From: JABDQA01 sp963824415 | GTDB taxonomy: Bacteria; Desulfobacterota; Desulfobulbia; Desulfobulbales; Desulfocapsaceae | NCBI GenBank assembly: GCA_963824415.1 | Contig: CAWGPM010000005.1 | Coordinates: forward strand, 310,001 to 374,000 | Direction: 5' to 3' | DNA: 64,000 nucleotides | In this document: positions 8,378 to 17,531 of the stretch, in pieces | Position numbering within the stretch: the stretch's first letter is position 1 | How the letters are laid out: each line of letters starts with the position of its first letter | The notes under the pieces: generated by a model | What the model was told of the DNA's origin: nothing | Seen by the model: only the letters and a program-made list of their open reading frames with translations | Databases searched by the model: none | Made by a program: the position numbers and the translations under genes

Positions 8378-9211
8378 ATGCGCTTTGTTGCAGTACTCAT
8401 ATGTTTCGTCGCCCAGCTGTCTTTCCAGGCCATAGATGTTCCGGACCTGGCTGCGGGTCAGACCATAGACCGGATCCGGTCTACCGGCGAACTACTACTT
8501 GGCACCCCGGGTGATTTTCCGCCATTCAGTGTCACCTCCGAACAGGGCGACCTGATCGGTTTTGACATCTCACTTGCCCGGGAACTGGCCAGAACCATGG
8601 GAGTAAATCTGCGCATCGTCCGGCTGCCGTTCGGTGAACTTATTGCCAGCCTGAAAGCCGGCGACGTCGATATGATCATGTCCGGCCTCAGCGTCACTCC
8701 CCGGCGCAATATGGAGATCGCCTTTGTCGGTCCCTACGGCAACTCGGGTCAGGCCTTTATCGGGCGTCGCGAGATAACCGAATCGCTCAGCGAACCGATC
8801 GACCTGAACCGGGAAGGCCTGCGCATTGCGGTGTTGCAGGACACCACTGCAGACCTGACAGCCCGTGCGGTACTTCCGCAGACCGAAGTGACCTACACCA
8901 AAAGCCTGGATCAATCGCTGATTCTGCTGCTCAATGGGGACATCGACGGACTCATTTCAGACTACCCCTATTGCAAGGTCGCCGAATTCAAGTATCGTGA
9001 TCAGGGGTTGCAGGTTTTCGAAAAAATTCTCAGTTTCGAGCATCTCGGCATCGGGGTCGCCGGCGACGATGCTCTGTTTATCAACCTTTTAACCAACTAT
9101 CTCAATCTGCTGGTGGGTTCAGGTGCGCTCAAGGCCATGCAGGAATATTGGTTCAAGAGCAGCGACTGGATTTCCAGTCTTCCCGATTTGACCATTCTCA
9201 AGGATTTCTAG
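8378..9211 (+). CDS. Periplasmic solute-binding protein, amino-acid type (SBP_bac_3)
   Basis: A 277-residue binding protein with an N-terminal signal sequence (about residues 1-27, ending DLAAGQT). It has the family's opening IRSTGELLLGTPGDFPPFS, then IGFDISLARELAR, GDVDMIMSGLSVTPRRN and a second lobe ending GIGVAGDDALF. Such proteins capture amino acids or related solutes for ABC import, but no permease or ATPase gene lies nearby. It begins 8 bases after the barrel gene, suggesting a two-gene unit. An enzymatic relative (cyclohexadienyl dehydratase type) is possible. Confidence 0.85.
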   Translation: MRFVAVLICFVAQLSFQAIDVPDLAAGQTIDRIRSTGELLLGTPGDFPPFSVTSEQGDLIGFDISLARELARTMGVNLRIVRLPFGELIASLKAGDVDMIMSGLSVTPRRNMEIAFVGPYGNSGQAFIGRREITESLSEPIDLNREGLRIAVLQDTTADLTARAVLPQTEVTYTKSLDQSLILLLNGDIDGLISDYPYCKVAEFKYRDQGLQVFEKILSFEHLGIGVAGDDALFINLLTNYLNLLVGSGALKAMQEYWFKSSDWISSLPDLTILKDF

Positions 9212-9225
9212 AATCAAGTAGACCG

Positions 9226-10605
9226 ATGGCACACCAGGTACAGCCTGAAAACTCTACTCCTAAACCATTCTATTCACTAGAGACCACCTTCAAGCGTGCC
9301 TTGTCGCCTCTGGAGGAATTCCTGCACCGCCAGTCATCTTCGGGCATCCTTCTGATTATCTGTGCAGCAGTGGCGCTGATCATCGCCAACAGCCCGCTGT
9401 TTCCAATCTACGATCACATCCTGCACCTGCCGATCACCATCGGGACACCCGGTTTTTCGCTCACCTATAGCCTGCACCACTGGATAAACGACGGCCTGAT
9501 GGCTATCTTCTTTTTCGTGATCGGCCTCGAGGTTAAACGGGAAATCCTTATCGGCGAGCTCTCCGACTCCAGACAGGCACTTCTGCCGATCAGTGCGGCC
9601 CTTGGCGGCATGGTTGTGCCTGCAGCAATTTATCTGATTTTCAACCACTCCGGTGAGGCACTAAAAGGCTGGGGAATTCCAATGGCAACGGATATCGCCT
9701 TTGCCGTCGGCATAGTCGCCCTGCTCGGCTCCCGGGTTCCCAAAGCACTTGTGGCAATGCTGCTGGCTCTAGCCATCGTGGACGATATAGGAGCTGTACT
9801 CGTCATTGCCTTATTCTATACCGAGACCATCAATATTATGCCACTGGTGCTGGCCGGCGTTTTTCTGCTGGCCATGATAACGATGAATCTGGCCGGTATC
9901 AGGCAGCCACTGCCCTTTGCACTGGTCGGCATCCTGATGTGGCTGGCAATGATGAAGTCCGGCATTCACGCTACCCTGGCCGGTGTCCTGGGCGCTTTTA
10001 CGATCCCGGCCCGTTCATCCTTCGACAGCTACCAGTTTACCGAAACCATGAGCAGACTGGCCCGTGAATTCAAAGAACAGATCAACACAGACACCCAAAC
10101 CAGGCAGCTCAACGTTCTGCGCAACAGCAAAAAACAGAGTATCCTCCAGACCATTGAAAATGGTGTTCACCTAATGGAAAGCCCACTGCACCGGCTGGAG
10201 CACTCGCTCCATGTGTGGGTCTCGTTTCTGGTGGTACCCATGTTTGCGCTGGCCAATGCCGGAATACCTATCGAATTCAGCAAACTTGACTCGATTCTGC
10301 TGCACCCGGTGACCATCGGAGTTATCGTCGGTCTTGTTTTCGGCAAGACAATCGGCATCTATCTCTGCTCCTGGCTGGTGGTAAAATCAGGCATGAGCAG
10401 CCTGCCCCAGGGAGTAAATCTCAAGCAGATTTTCGGCATCGCGATACTGGCTGGTATCGGTTTTACGATGTCGATCTTTATCGGCTCGTTGGCCTTTTAC
10501 GACCACCCGGAATTTCTGCTCAATGCCAAGATCGGAATTGTTTTTGCCTCTCTGGCTGCAGGCATTACCGGCTATTGGTGGTTGCACAGAAATGCGCAAA
10601 CCTGA
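9226..10605 (+). CDS. nhaA: Na+/H+ antiporter NhaA
   Basis: Inner-membrane antiporter that expels sodium in exchange for protons. The protein has 459 residues and about 12 hydrophobic segments. The transport-site aspartates lie in ALAIVDDIGAV (Asp186, Asp187). GLEVKREI after the third helix and ATDIAFAVG are also diagnostic. A hydrophilic loop of about 60 residues (about 285-345) is longer than in E. coli NhaA but common in other NhaA branches. Start: ATG 9226, 14 bases after the binding-protein stop, is preferred; an in-frame GTG at 9148 would overlap the previous gene heavily. The ribosome site is weak, so translation may be coupled. Confidence 0.93.
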   Translation: MAHQVQPENSTPKPFYSLETTFKRALSPLEEFLHRQSSSGILLIICAAVALIIANSPLFPIYDHILHLPITIGTPGFSLTYSLHHWINDGLMAIFFFVIGLEVKREILIGELSDSRQALLPISAALGGMVVPAAIYLIFNHSGEALKGWGIPMATDIAFAVGIVALLGSRVPKALVAMLLALAIVDDIGAVLVIALFYTETINIMPLVLAGVFLLAMITMNLAGIRQPLPFALVGILMWLAMMKSGIHATLAGVLGAFTIPARSSFDSYQFTETMSRLAREFKEQINTDTQTRQLNVLRNSKKQSILQTIENGVHLMESPLHRLEHSLHVWVSFLVVPMFALANAGIPIEFSKLDSILLHPVTIGVIVGLVFGKTIGIYLCSWLVVKSGMSSLPQGVNLKQIFGIAILAGIGFTMSIFIGSLAFYDHPEFLLNAKIGIVFASLAAGITGYWWLHRNAQT

Positions 10606-10983
10606 TTGAACGCTTGCCTTTTAACACTGTTTTTCACCCGCGATATTTTACTGAACTTTTTATTTTCGTTGTTTTTCCATGTACGTCAGGCCAAAAGTAT
10701 GACCAAAGGTTCATAGGATTTTTGTCCTTGCAACTGGTGAGAAAACACTCCCCGGATCAGCCCTTGACAGAGCCGTATTGCACCTTTCTGACTTATTTGT
10801 GTGCCCATCATTGATTATCATATATTGCTGTTATTATTATTTTTTATAAAATATAAAACAACGCTTGATAGTTAAACAAAGCATTCCTTTTTAGTTCACA
10901 TTTGCGCAGATCATGGTATTCTGACGTTTCGTTTTTTGTCGCACTCCATCCCCCCGATTTTCTCAGCCAGGGAGTCACATTTT
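10606..10983. other. AT-rich intergenic region
   Basis: About 380 bases after nhaA. The first 200 hold no recognisable gene. Positions 10806-10870 are extremely AT-rich (runs of TTATT and AAAATATAAAA) and could act as an upstream promoter element for the pentapeptide-dnaE unit. Confidence 0.4.
10895..10922 (+). promoter_or_regulatory. Candidate sigma-70 promoter for the lipoprotein-dnaE unit
   Basis: TTCACA (10895-10900), a 16-base spacer, then TATTCT (10917-10922), preceded by a very AT-rich stretch. It would place the transcript start about 55 bases before ATG 10984. Called by eye from consensus match only. Confidence 0.45.
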
Positions 10984-11916
10984 ATGACCAGATGGGTATA
11001 TTTCACGCTCGCTATCTCACTTGCAGTCCTCTCAGGCTGCGGTCCCGCCAGCACCAACAAAGCGTTGCAGGGCGATATATCCCCGCTTAACGGCGCGGCT
11101 CTTTTCGATCTCGTCTCTGGTAACTCACTTATCCTTTCCGCCTATGACTTCAGCGGTACCGTTTATTTCAGTGAAAGCGGTCTTCTGGCCGGAATCGACA
11201 ATGAGAACCAGCAGGATGTCGGAACCTGGGATATCACCGATAACGACCGACTCTGCCTGAAATTCAGGCTCTGGTATTACGGCGATAAAAAATGTTATTC
11301 GCTTGTGGCCGACGCCCAGGCCGATCGGGTTAATTTCTTTACCAGTAACGGAGCGGCATATTATACCGGCATGAGCGTGGCAGGCGATCCAGCCGGACTG
11401 GCCCAAGAGTTAAAAAGAAAAGCAGTACCTAAGTCCGTTCGCCAGGATTTGGCCCGCCAGAAATCGGCGGGCGGATCGACGGCAAGTCCCGATACCCCCC
11501 CTGCCGCTTCCGCCACCAAAGAAAAAAAGGAAAACTATTACGAAACCGCTAACACCTCAGCCGATGATGCCGGTCAGACCGTCAAGCGACTGGCCGGCAA
11601 CTGTCCTGGCTGCAATATGGCGGGTATCGACCTCAAAGAAGCCTCGCTCATCAAGGCGAATCTAGCCGGGGCCAATCTGACCGGGGCCGATCTACGCTAT
11701 GCCAACCTGCGTCGCGCCAACCTCGCTGGGGCAAATTTGAGGGGTGCCCAGCTTAATTTTGCCAATCTGCCTGGTGCTGATCTGAGCGATGCCGATCTCA
11801 GCAACGCCAATCTCAGCGGAGCTAATCTGCTTTTGACCAACTTCAGCGGCGCAGATGTCAGCGGTACCATCTTCACCAATGCCAATCTTGAGAAAACGAT
11901 AGGTTTAGAAAAATAG
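10984..11916 (+). CDS. Pentapeptide-repeat lipoprotein
   Basis: A 310-residue lipoprotein. The signal peptide ends in a lipobox LSGC with Cys19 as the lipidated residue. Residues about 35-140 form a globular domain (DVGTWDITDNDRLCLKF, YYGDKKCYSLV) of a type often found in small periplasmic proteins. A low-complexity Ser/Ala/Pro/Lys linker follows, then from about residue 205 a CPGCNMAGIDL entry and about 16 A(N/D)LxG-type pentapeptides, which should fold as a right-handed beta-helix. AGGGAG lies about 9 bases before ATG 10984; a longer start at 10936 would bury the signal peptide. It ends two bases before dnaE. The role of the helix is unknown. Confidence 0.85.
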   Translation: MTRWVYFTLAISLAVLSGCGPASTNKALQGDISPLNGAALFDLVSGNSLILSAYDFSGTVYFSESGLLAGIDNENQQDVGTWDITDNDRLCLKFRLWYYGDKKCYSLVADAQADRVNFFTSNGAAYYTGMSVAGDPAGLAQELKRKAVPKSVRQDLARQKSAGGSTASPDTPPAASATKEKKENYYETANTSADDAGQTVKRLAGNCPGCNMAGIDLKEASLIKANLAGANLTGADLRYANLRRANLAGANLRGAQLNFANLPGADLSDADLSNANLSGANLLLTNFSGADVSGTIFTNANLEKTIGLEK

Positions 11917-11918
11917 CC

Positions 11919-14900
11919 ATGGGTGCAGAATTCGTTCATCTCCACGTACATACCCAGCATAGTCTGCTCGACGGCGCCATCCAGGTAGGCAATCTGCTCG
12001 ATAAATGCGCCGAGTTCAATATGGATGCCGTTGCCATTACCGATCATGGGGCCATGTATGGCGCTCTGGATTTTTATACCAAGGCGAGAAAAGCGGGCAT
12101 CAAACCGATCGTCGGTTGTGAATTTTATGTGGCGCCGGGCAGCCGGACCGAGAAAAAGGTTGGAGAGGCAGGTCCGGCCTTTCACCTGATTCTGCTGGCC
12201 ATGAACTATGAGGGCTATCGAAACCTGATGAAGCTCTCGAGCCTGGCACAGTTCGAAGGTTTTTATTACAAACCGCGCATCGATAAAGAGCTCCTGCAAC
12301 GCTACAGCAGCGATATCATCGCCCTCTCCGCCTGTCTGCACGGCGAAGTGCCCTGGTTGCTGTCTCACAATCGGCTTGATGAGGCCAGGCAGAAAGCTGC
12401 CGATATGAAAGAGCTGTTCGGCGACCGTTACTACTTCGAGCTTCAGGAAAACGGCATCATCGAACAGAAAGTGGTCAATGAAGGGCTGATGCAGCTCAGT
12501 TCCGAACTCGACATCAAATTGCTGGCCACCAATGACTGCCACTATCTCAACAAGGAAGAGGCCCACGCCCACGAAGTGCTGCTCTGCATCCAGACCGGTA
12601 AGACGATCAATGACCCGAAACGCTTTAAGTTTAACTCGGACGATTTTTATTTCAAATCTCCTGATGAGATGAGGGCTCTGTTCAACCACTGCCCCGAAGC
12701 TCTTGCCAACACCATTGAAGTGGCAGAGCGCTGCAATCTCGAAATCGAACTGGGCAAATTCCACTTTCCAAATTTCCCGCTTCCCGAAGGCGAAACGCTT
12801 GAATCGATGTTTGCCAAGGAATGCCGCGAAGGGCTGCAGGAGCGCTTTGCTCTGATGCGGCAGAAGTCCGCGCTTTCGCCCGAGATCGAAAAACAGTATA
12901 GCGACCGGCTGGCAATGGAAATCGATGTGATCAACAAAATGGGCTTTCCCGGCTATTTCCTGATCGTGGCTGATTTTATCAACTGGGCCAAGGACCAGGG
13001 CATCCCGGTCGGTCCGGGTCGCGGCTCCGGAGCCGGCAGCCTGGCCGCCTACTGCATGCGAATCACCGATATCGACCCCATCCCCTACGGACTTATTTTC
13101 GAGCGCTTTCTCAATATCGAACGCAAATCGATGCCTGATTTCGATATTGATTTCTGCCAGGACCGGCGAGGTGAAGTGATCGATTATGTCCGCAAAAAGT
13201 ATGGCGGCAACGAGCATGTAGCGCAGATTATCACCTACGGCAAAATGAAGGCTCGGGGCGTGATCCGCGATGTCGGCCGGGCGCTGGATATCCCCTTTGG
13301 TGAGGTTGACAGGATTGCCAAACTGGTTCCCGAAGATCTGGGCATGACCCTCGACAAAGCCATCGACCGCGAACCGAAGCTGACCAGGGCTGCTGATCTC
13401 GATCCACGCATAGCCGAGCTGCTGCGCGTATCCAGGACCCTTGAAGGACTTGCCCGCCACACCTCGACCCATGCCGCCGGCGTAGTCGTCTCTCCTGAAC
13501 CGATCACCGAATATCTGCCGGTCTGCCGGGGCAAAGACGAGGAGACCATCACCCAGTACGACATGAAGCATACCGAGATGACCGGCCTGATCAAGTTCGA
13601 TTTTCTCGGGCTCAAGACCCTCACCGTGATCCAGAAGGCGCTTGGACATATCAAGGAAGATCTGGGCAAAGATCTCGATATCGCAACCATCGATATGGAT
13701 GATATGAAGACCTTCAAGCTGCTCTGCAGCGGCGATGCACTCGGAGTGTTCCAGCTCGAGAGCAGCGGCATGCGCGATCTGCTGGTCAAAATGGCCCCCG
13801 AACAGTTCAGCGATCTGATCGCACTGGTGGCCCTGTATCGACCGGGGCCGCTCGATTCGGGGATGGTTGACGATTTCGTCCAGACCAAGCATGGCCGCCG
13901 CGAGGCCCATTACCCGCTACCCCAGCTTAAACCGATCCTGGAAGAAACCTACGGCGTCATCGTCTACCAGGAACAGGTCATGAAAATCGCCAACGTGCTG
14001 GCCAACTACAGCCTCGGCGACGCCGATATCCTCCGGCGGGCAATGGGTAAAAAAATACCCGAGGTCATGAACCAGGAGAAGGTCAAGTTCATGGCGGGGG
14101 CGCGGGAAAACGATATCGATGAAAAAAAGGCCGAGGCCATATTCGATCTGATGGCCAAGTTTGCCGGCTACGGATTCAATAAATCCCACTCGGCCGCCTA
14201 CGCCCTGATCGCCTACCAGACCGCTTACCTCAAGGCCCACTACCCGGCTCAATTCATGGCCGCGCTGCTGTCCTGCGACATGAGCAATACCGATAAGGTG
14301 GTCCAGTATATCAACGAGTGCAAAGAGCATCAGATCGAGGTCCTGCCGCCTGACATCAACGAGAGCGAGCAGGATTTCAGCGTCCACGACGACCGCATCC
14401 GTTTTGGGCTCGCCGGGGTAAAAAATGTCGGTGAATCGGCCCTGACATCGATCATCGAGGAGCGCAACGCTAACGGTAAATTCACCTCACTGGTGGATTT
14501 CTGTAATCGGGTGGACTCCCGGCGGGTCAACAACCGGGTCATCGAAAGTCTGATCAAATCGGGATCGTTCGATTCACTGGGCAGCAAGCGCTCCCAGCTT
14601 CTGGCCATCCTGCCCCAGGCAATGGAACAGGCCAAAGCCTATCAGCGGGACCGCCAGAGCGGACAGATGTCGCTGTTCGGCGTTGCCGGGGACGCATCGG
14701 CAACCGAGGTTAGCGAAATCATACTGCCCGAGGTCGAAGAGTGGGATGAGCGCGAAAAACTGATGTACGAAAAGGAAACGGTGGGCTTCTACATTACCGG
14801 CCACCCGCTGGAAAACGCGCTGCCCGAAATCAGAACCATCGCCGACTCGGATATCGTCAACCTGAGAAACTTCAATGAAGGACAGCCGGTCCGGGTCGGT

Positions 14901-15434
14901 GGGCTGATCAGGAGTTGCAAGGAACTGAAAAGCAAGCGCGGCGAGCCGATGGCCTTCGTAGTCCTGGAAGATATTTTAGAGACCATCGAGGTCATGGTAT
15001 TTCCAGAAACCTACGCCTCATGCTATCACCTGCTCAACAGCCCTGATCCGGTGATTGTCCGCGGAACCGTGCAGAAAAGCGAACAGGGCCAAAAAATTAT
15101 CGCCGAGGAGATCGATCTGCTGCCCGAAGCCCTTCAGAAATACACCTTCGGGATTCATGCGCGGCTGGAAGCGGATTCGATAACCCGGCTCCGCCTGGAA
15201 GAGTTGAAAGAGCTGCTCTTCAGTTACCACGGCAGTTGCCCGTTTTCGATCACCCTGCACTTTGCCGGCGAGGGCGAGGTCGATGTGGATATCAACAAAG
15301 ATCTGACCGTGAAACCGTGTCGTGAGATGAATATAAGCGTGGCTGAACTTTTCGGCTACGACCCGCTGACTTATACCAAGACGGTACTTGAACCGATGCA
15401 GCGCAAACGCTCCTTCAAGCAGCAGACCCATTAA
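11919..15434 (+). CDS. dnaE: DNA polymerase III subunit alpha
   Basis: Catalytic subunit of the replicative DNA polymerase; 1171 residues, normal for DnaE. The N-terminal PHP domain begins FVHLHVHTQHSLLDGA. The polymerase palm carries the catalytic aspartates in PDFDIDF and the GPGRGSGAGSLAAY motif. The fingers, the helix-hairpin-helix region (about 830-900) and an OB-fold (VRVGGLIRSCKELKSKRGEP, about 990) follow in order. ATG 11919 comes two bases after the lipoprotein stop with no strong ribosome site of its own, so it is probably translated by coupling. No frame breaks are seen. Confidence 0.97.
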   Translation: MGAEFVHLHVHTQHSLLDGAIQVGNLLDKCAEFNMDAVAITDHGAMYGALDFYTKARKAGIKPIVGCEFYVAPGSRTEKKVGEAGPAFHLILLAMNYEGYRNLMKLSSLAQFEGFYYKPRIDKELLQRYSSDIIALSACLHGEVPWLLSHNRLDEARQKAADMKELFGDRYYFELQENGIIEQKVVNEGLMQLSSELDIKLLATNDCHYLNKEEAHAHEVLLCIQTGKTINDPKRFKFNSDDFYFKSPDEMRALFNHCPEALANTIEVAERCNLEIELGKFHFPNFPLPEGETLESMFAKECREGLQERFALMRQKSALSPEIEKQYSDRLAMEIDVINKMGFPGYFLIVADFINWAKDQGIPVGPGRGSGAGSLAAYCMRITDIDPIPYGLIFERFLNIERKSMPDFDIDFCQDRRGEVIDYVRKKYGGNEHVAQIITYGKMKARGVIRDVGRALDIPFGEVDRIAKLVPEDLGMTLDKAIDREPKLTRAADLDPRIAELLRVSRTLEGLARHTSTHAAGVVVSPEPITEYLPVCRGKDEETITQYDMKHTEMTGLIKFDFLGLKTLTVIQKALGHIKEDLGKDLDIATIDMDDMKTFKLLCSGDALGVFQLESSGMRDLLVKMAPEQFSDLIALVALYRPGPLDSGMVDDFVQTKHGRREAHYPLPQLKPILEETYGVIVYQEQVMKIANVLANYSLGDADILRRAMGKKIPEVMNQEKVKFMAGARENDIDEKKAEAIFDLMAKFAGYGFNKSHSAAYALIAYQTAYLKAHYPAQFMAALLSCDMSNTDKVVQYINECKEHQIEVLPPDINESEQDFSVHDDRIRFGLAGVKNVGESALTSIIEERNANGKFTSLVDFCNRVDSRRVNNRVIESLIKSGSFDSLGSKRSQLLAILPQAMEQAKAYQRDRQSGQMSLFGVAGDASATEVSEIILPEVEEWDEREKLMYEKETVGFYITGHPLENALPEIRTIADSDIVNLRNFNEGQPVRVGGLIRSCKELKSKRGEPMAFVVLEDILETIEVMVFPETYASCYHLLNSPDPVIVRGTVQKSEQGQKIIAEEIDLLPEALQKYTFGIHARLEADSITRLRLEELKELLFSYHGSCPFSITLHFAGEGEVDVDINKDLTVKPCREMNISVAELFGYDPLTYTKTVLEPMQRKRSFKQQTH

Positions 15435-15548
15435 TCTGTAAGGGGCAGAGTATCCTTCTGCTTTAGTGTTCAGCTGGCTTTTGCGCTCGGCCACCTTGCC
15501 GCTCATAAGCCGGTCTACCATCCCCGAACCAGTCGAGTTGCAGCTGCT

Positions 15549-16964
15549 TTAGAGAATGAAGCGGCTCAAATCCTGGTCATCGACGATATCCTGCAGCTGG
15601 GCGCGGACATAATCGGCGGTAACCACAAAGCGTGCCGCCTCTTTCTGTGAGGCATCAAAGGAGAGCTCATCCAGTACTCGCTCCATAATGGTATGCAGCC
15701 GCCGCGCGCCAATTTCCTCGGTGCGCTCGTTCACTTCCACCGCAATGCGGGCCATCTCCTCGATAGCCTCGTCCTCAAAGCTGAGGGTGATGCCCTCGGT
15801 CTCCATCAGTGCAATATACTGCTTAGTCAGGGCATTCTCGGGCTCGGTGAGAATGCGCACGAACTCATCCTTGCCAAGCGACTGAAGCTCGACCCTGATC
15901 GGAAAGCGGCCCTGCAGCTCCGGTACCAGATCCGACGGTTTGCTGACATAGAATGCCCCGGAGGCAATAAATAATATGTGGTCGGTTTTGACCATGCCGT
16001 GCTTGGTGGTCACCGTGGCACCCTCGACGATCGGCAGCAGATCGCGCTGCACCCCTTCGCGCGAGACATCTGGGCCATGGGCTCCGCCATGCCTGGAAGC
16101 GATTTTGTCAATCTCGTCGAGAAATATGATGCCCGATTCTTCGGTGCGCTTGAGTGCCTCCTTGTGAACCTTGTCCATATCCACCAGGCGTTCCATCTCC
16201 TGCTGTTTGAGCGCCTCCATTGCTTCGGGCACCTTCAGTTTCTTTTCTCTTTTCTTCCTCGGAAACATCTTGCTGAAGGCATCCTGCAGGTTCGACTGCA
16301 TATCTTCCATTCCCGAAGTGGTCATGATCTCAACCATCGGCATGGATTTGGACTCTTCGAGTTCGAGCTCGAGTTCGCGCGAATCGAATTTACCTTCCCG
16401 CAGCATCTTCCTGATTTTTTCCCGGGTAGATCCCTCATGCTCCTGGGACGCTAACTTATTGCCGTCCCCCCGGGATACGATGGTAAAGGATTTCGATCCG
16501 TCCGGACCTGAATCAGACAGCGGACTGGCGGCATCAGGGGATGGCGGCAGCAGCAGGTTGAGAACCTTGTCTTCGGCACTGGCTTCGGCGATGCCTTGAA
16601 TCCGCTGCTTCTCCTCGGTTTTGACCATGTTTATCGCGATCTCGACCAGATCCCTGATCATCGATTCGACATCGCGGCCGACATAGCCGACTTCGGTGAA
16701 CTTGGAGGCCTCGATCTTTAAAAACGGCGACTGGGCCAGTGAAGCCAGGCGCCTGGCGATCTCCGTCTTGCCCACGCCGGTCGGACCGATCATAATGATG
16801 TTTTTGGGGGCGATCTCCTCTCTGAGCGGAGAAGGAACCTGCCTGCGGCGCCAGCGATTTCTCAAAGCGATGGCCACGGAACGCTTGGCATCACCCTGGC
16901 CGACAATATATTTATCAAGCGCCGCCACGGTTTCAGGCGGCGTCAGAGCCTGCATGTCTTTCAT
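15549..16964 (-). CDS. hslU: ATP-dependent protease ATPase subunit HslU
   Basis: AAA+ unfoldase (ClpY) that recognises, unfolds and feeds proteins into the HslV peptidase. The product has 471 residues. The Walker A motif is GPTGVGKT, Walker B is IIFLDEIDKI, and the GYVGRDVE pore motif is present. The I-domain (about 110-240) is charged and low in complexity, as usual. The C-terminal DLSRFIL tail docks into HslV. The start codon overlaps the hslV stop by four bases (ATGA), giving tight coupling. It is the last gene of xerC-hslV-hslU and converges on dnaE. Confidence 0.96.
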   Translation of the reverse strand: MKDMQALTPPETVAALDKYIVGQGDAKRSVAIALRNRWRRRQVPSPLREEIAPKNIIMIGPTGVGKTEIARRLASLAQSPFLKIEASKFTEVGYVGRDVESMIRDLVEIAINMVKTEEKQRIQGIAEASAEDKVLNLLLPPSPDAASPLSDSGPDGSKSFTIVSRGDGNKLASQEHEGSTREKIRKMLREGKFDSRELELELEESKSMPMVEIMTTSGMEDMQSNLQDAFSKMFPRKKREKKLKVPEAMEALKQQEMERLVDMDKVHKEALKRTEESGIIFLDEIDKIASRHGGAHGPDVSREGVQRDLLPIVEGATVTTKHGMVKTDHILFIASGAFYVSKPSDLVPELQGRFPIRVELQSLGKDEFVRILTEPENALTKQYIALMETEGITLSFEDEAIEEMARIAVEVNERTEEIGARRLHTIMERVLDELSFDASQKEAARFVVTADYVRAQLQDIVDDQDLSRFIL

Positions 16965-17491
16965 AATTTTTCAACAGTGATTGATTGGTTGGTAAATACG
17001 CAGATTGACCCGGCAATTTTCATTGCCGTGGTGCAGATTTCTTCGGCTTCAAGATCACTTTTTTCCACCAGGGCCAGTGCTGCGGCATGGGCAAAAGGGC
17101 CTCCCGAGCCAATGGCCAGCACACCGGTGTCCGGCTCGATTACGTCCCCGGTGCCTGAAATCAGCAATGAGTGATCCTGGTCGACTGCTATCAGCATGGC
17201 TTCCAGCCGCCTGAGCATCCGATCCGTACGCCAATCCTTGGAGAGTTCTACGGCCGCCCGCATCAAGTCCCCATTGTACTGTTCCAGTTTGATCTCGAAC
17301 TTATCGAAAAGCGTAAAGGCATCGGCCGTGGCCCCTGCAAATCCACAGATCACCTTATTGTGGTAAAGGCGCCTTACTTTTCTGGCATTGTGCTTGATTA
17401 CCGTGTTGCCCATCGAGACCTGGCCGTCTCCGGCGACAACGACCTGGCCCTTGTGGCGCACTGACAAGATTGTGGTTGAACGTATGGACAT
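16961..17491 (-). CDS. hslV: ATP-dependent protease peptidase subunit HslV
   Basis: Threonine protease (ClpQ) forming the proteolytic core with HslU. ATG 17491 is chosen because it gives MSIRSTTILSVRHKGQ, and the frame upstream (to 17602) has no family similarity. Unlike E. coli HslV, where the catalytic Thr follows the initiator Met, here Thr6 is preceded by a five-residue propeptide, as in the Bacillus CodW type. Further family marks are AGDGQVSMGNT, CGFAGATADAFTLF, KDWRTDRMLRRLEA and AIGSGGPFA. The 176-residue length is typical. It sits between xerC and hslU. Confidence 0.95.
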   Translation of the reverse strand: MSIRSTTILSVRHKGQVVVAGDGQVSMGNTVIKHNARKVRRLYHNKVICGFAGATADAFTLFDKFEIKLEQYNGDLMRAAVELSKDWRTDRMLRRLEAMLIAVDQDHSLLISGTGDVIEPDTGVLAIGSGGPFAHAAALALVEKSDLEAEEICTTAMKIAGSICVFTNQSITVEKL

Positions 17492-17531
17492 GGAATGCTG
17501 CTCCGTAATAGTGGGAAAAATTGGGCTCATC

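Noticed and set aside
11697..13910. Long open frame (737 codons) antisense to dnaE
   Set aside because: It mirrors the GC-biased codons of dnaE, has no recognisable domain, and its composition is that of a reverse-strand shadow.
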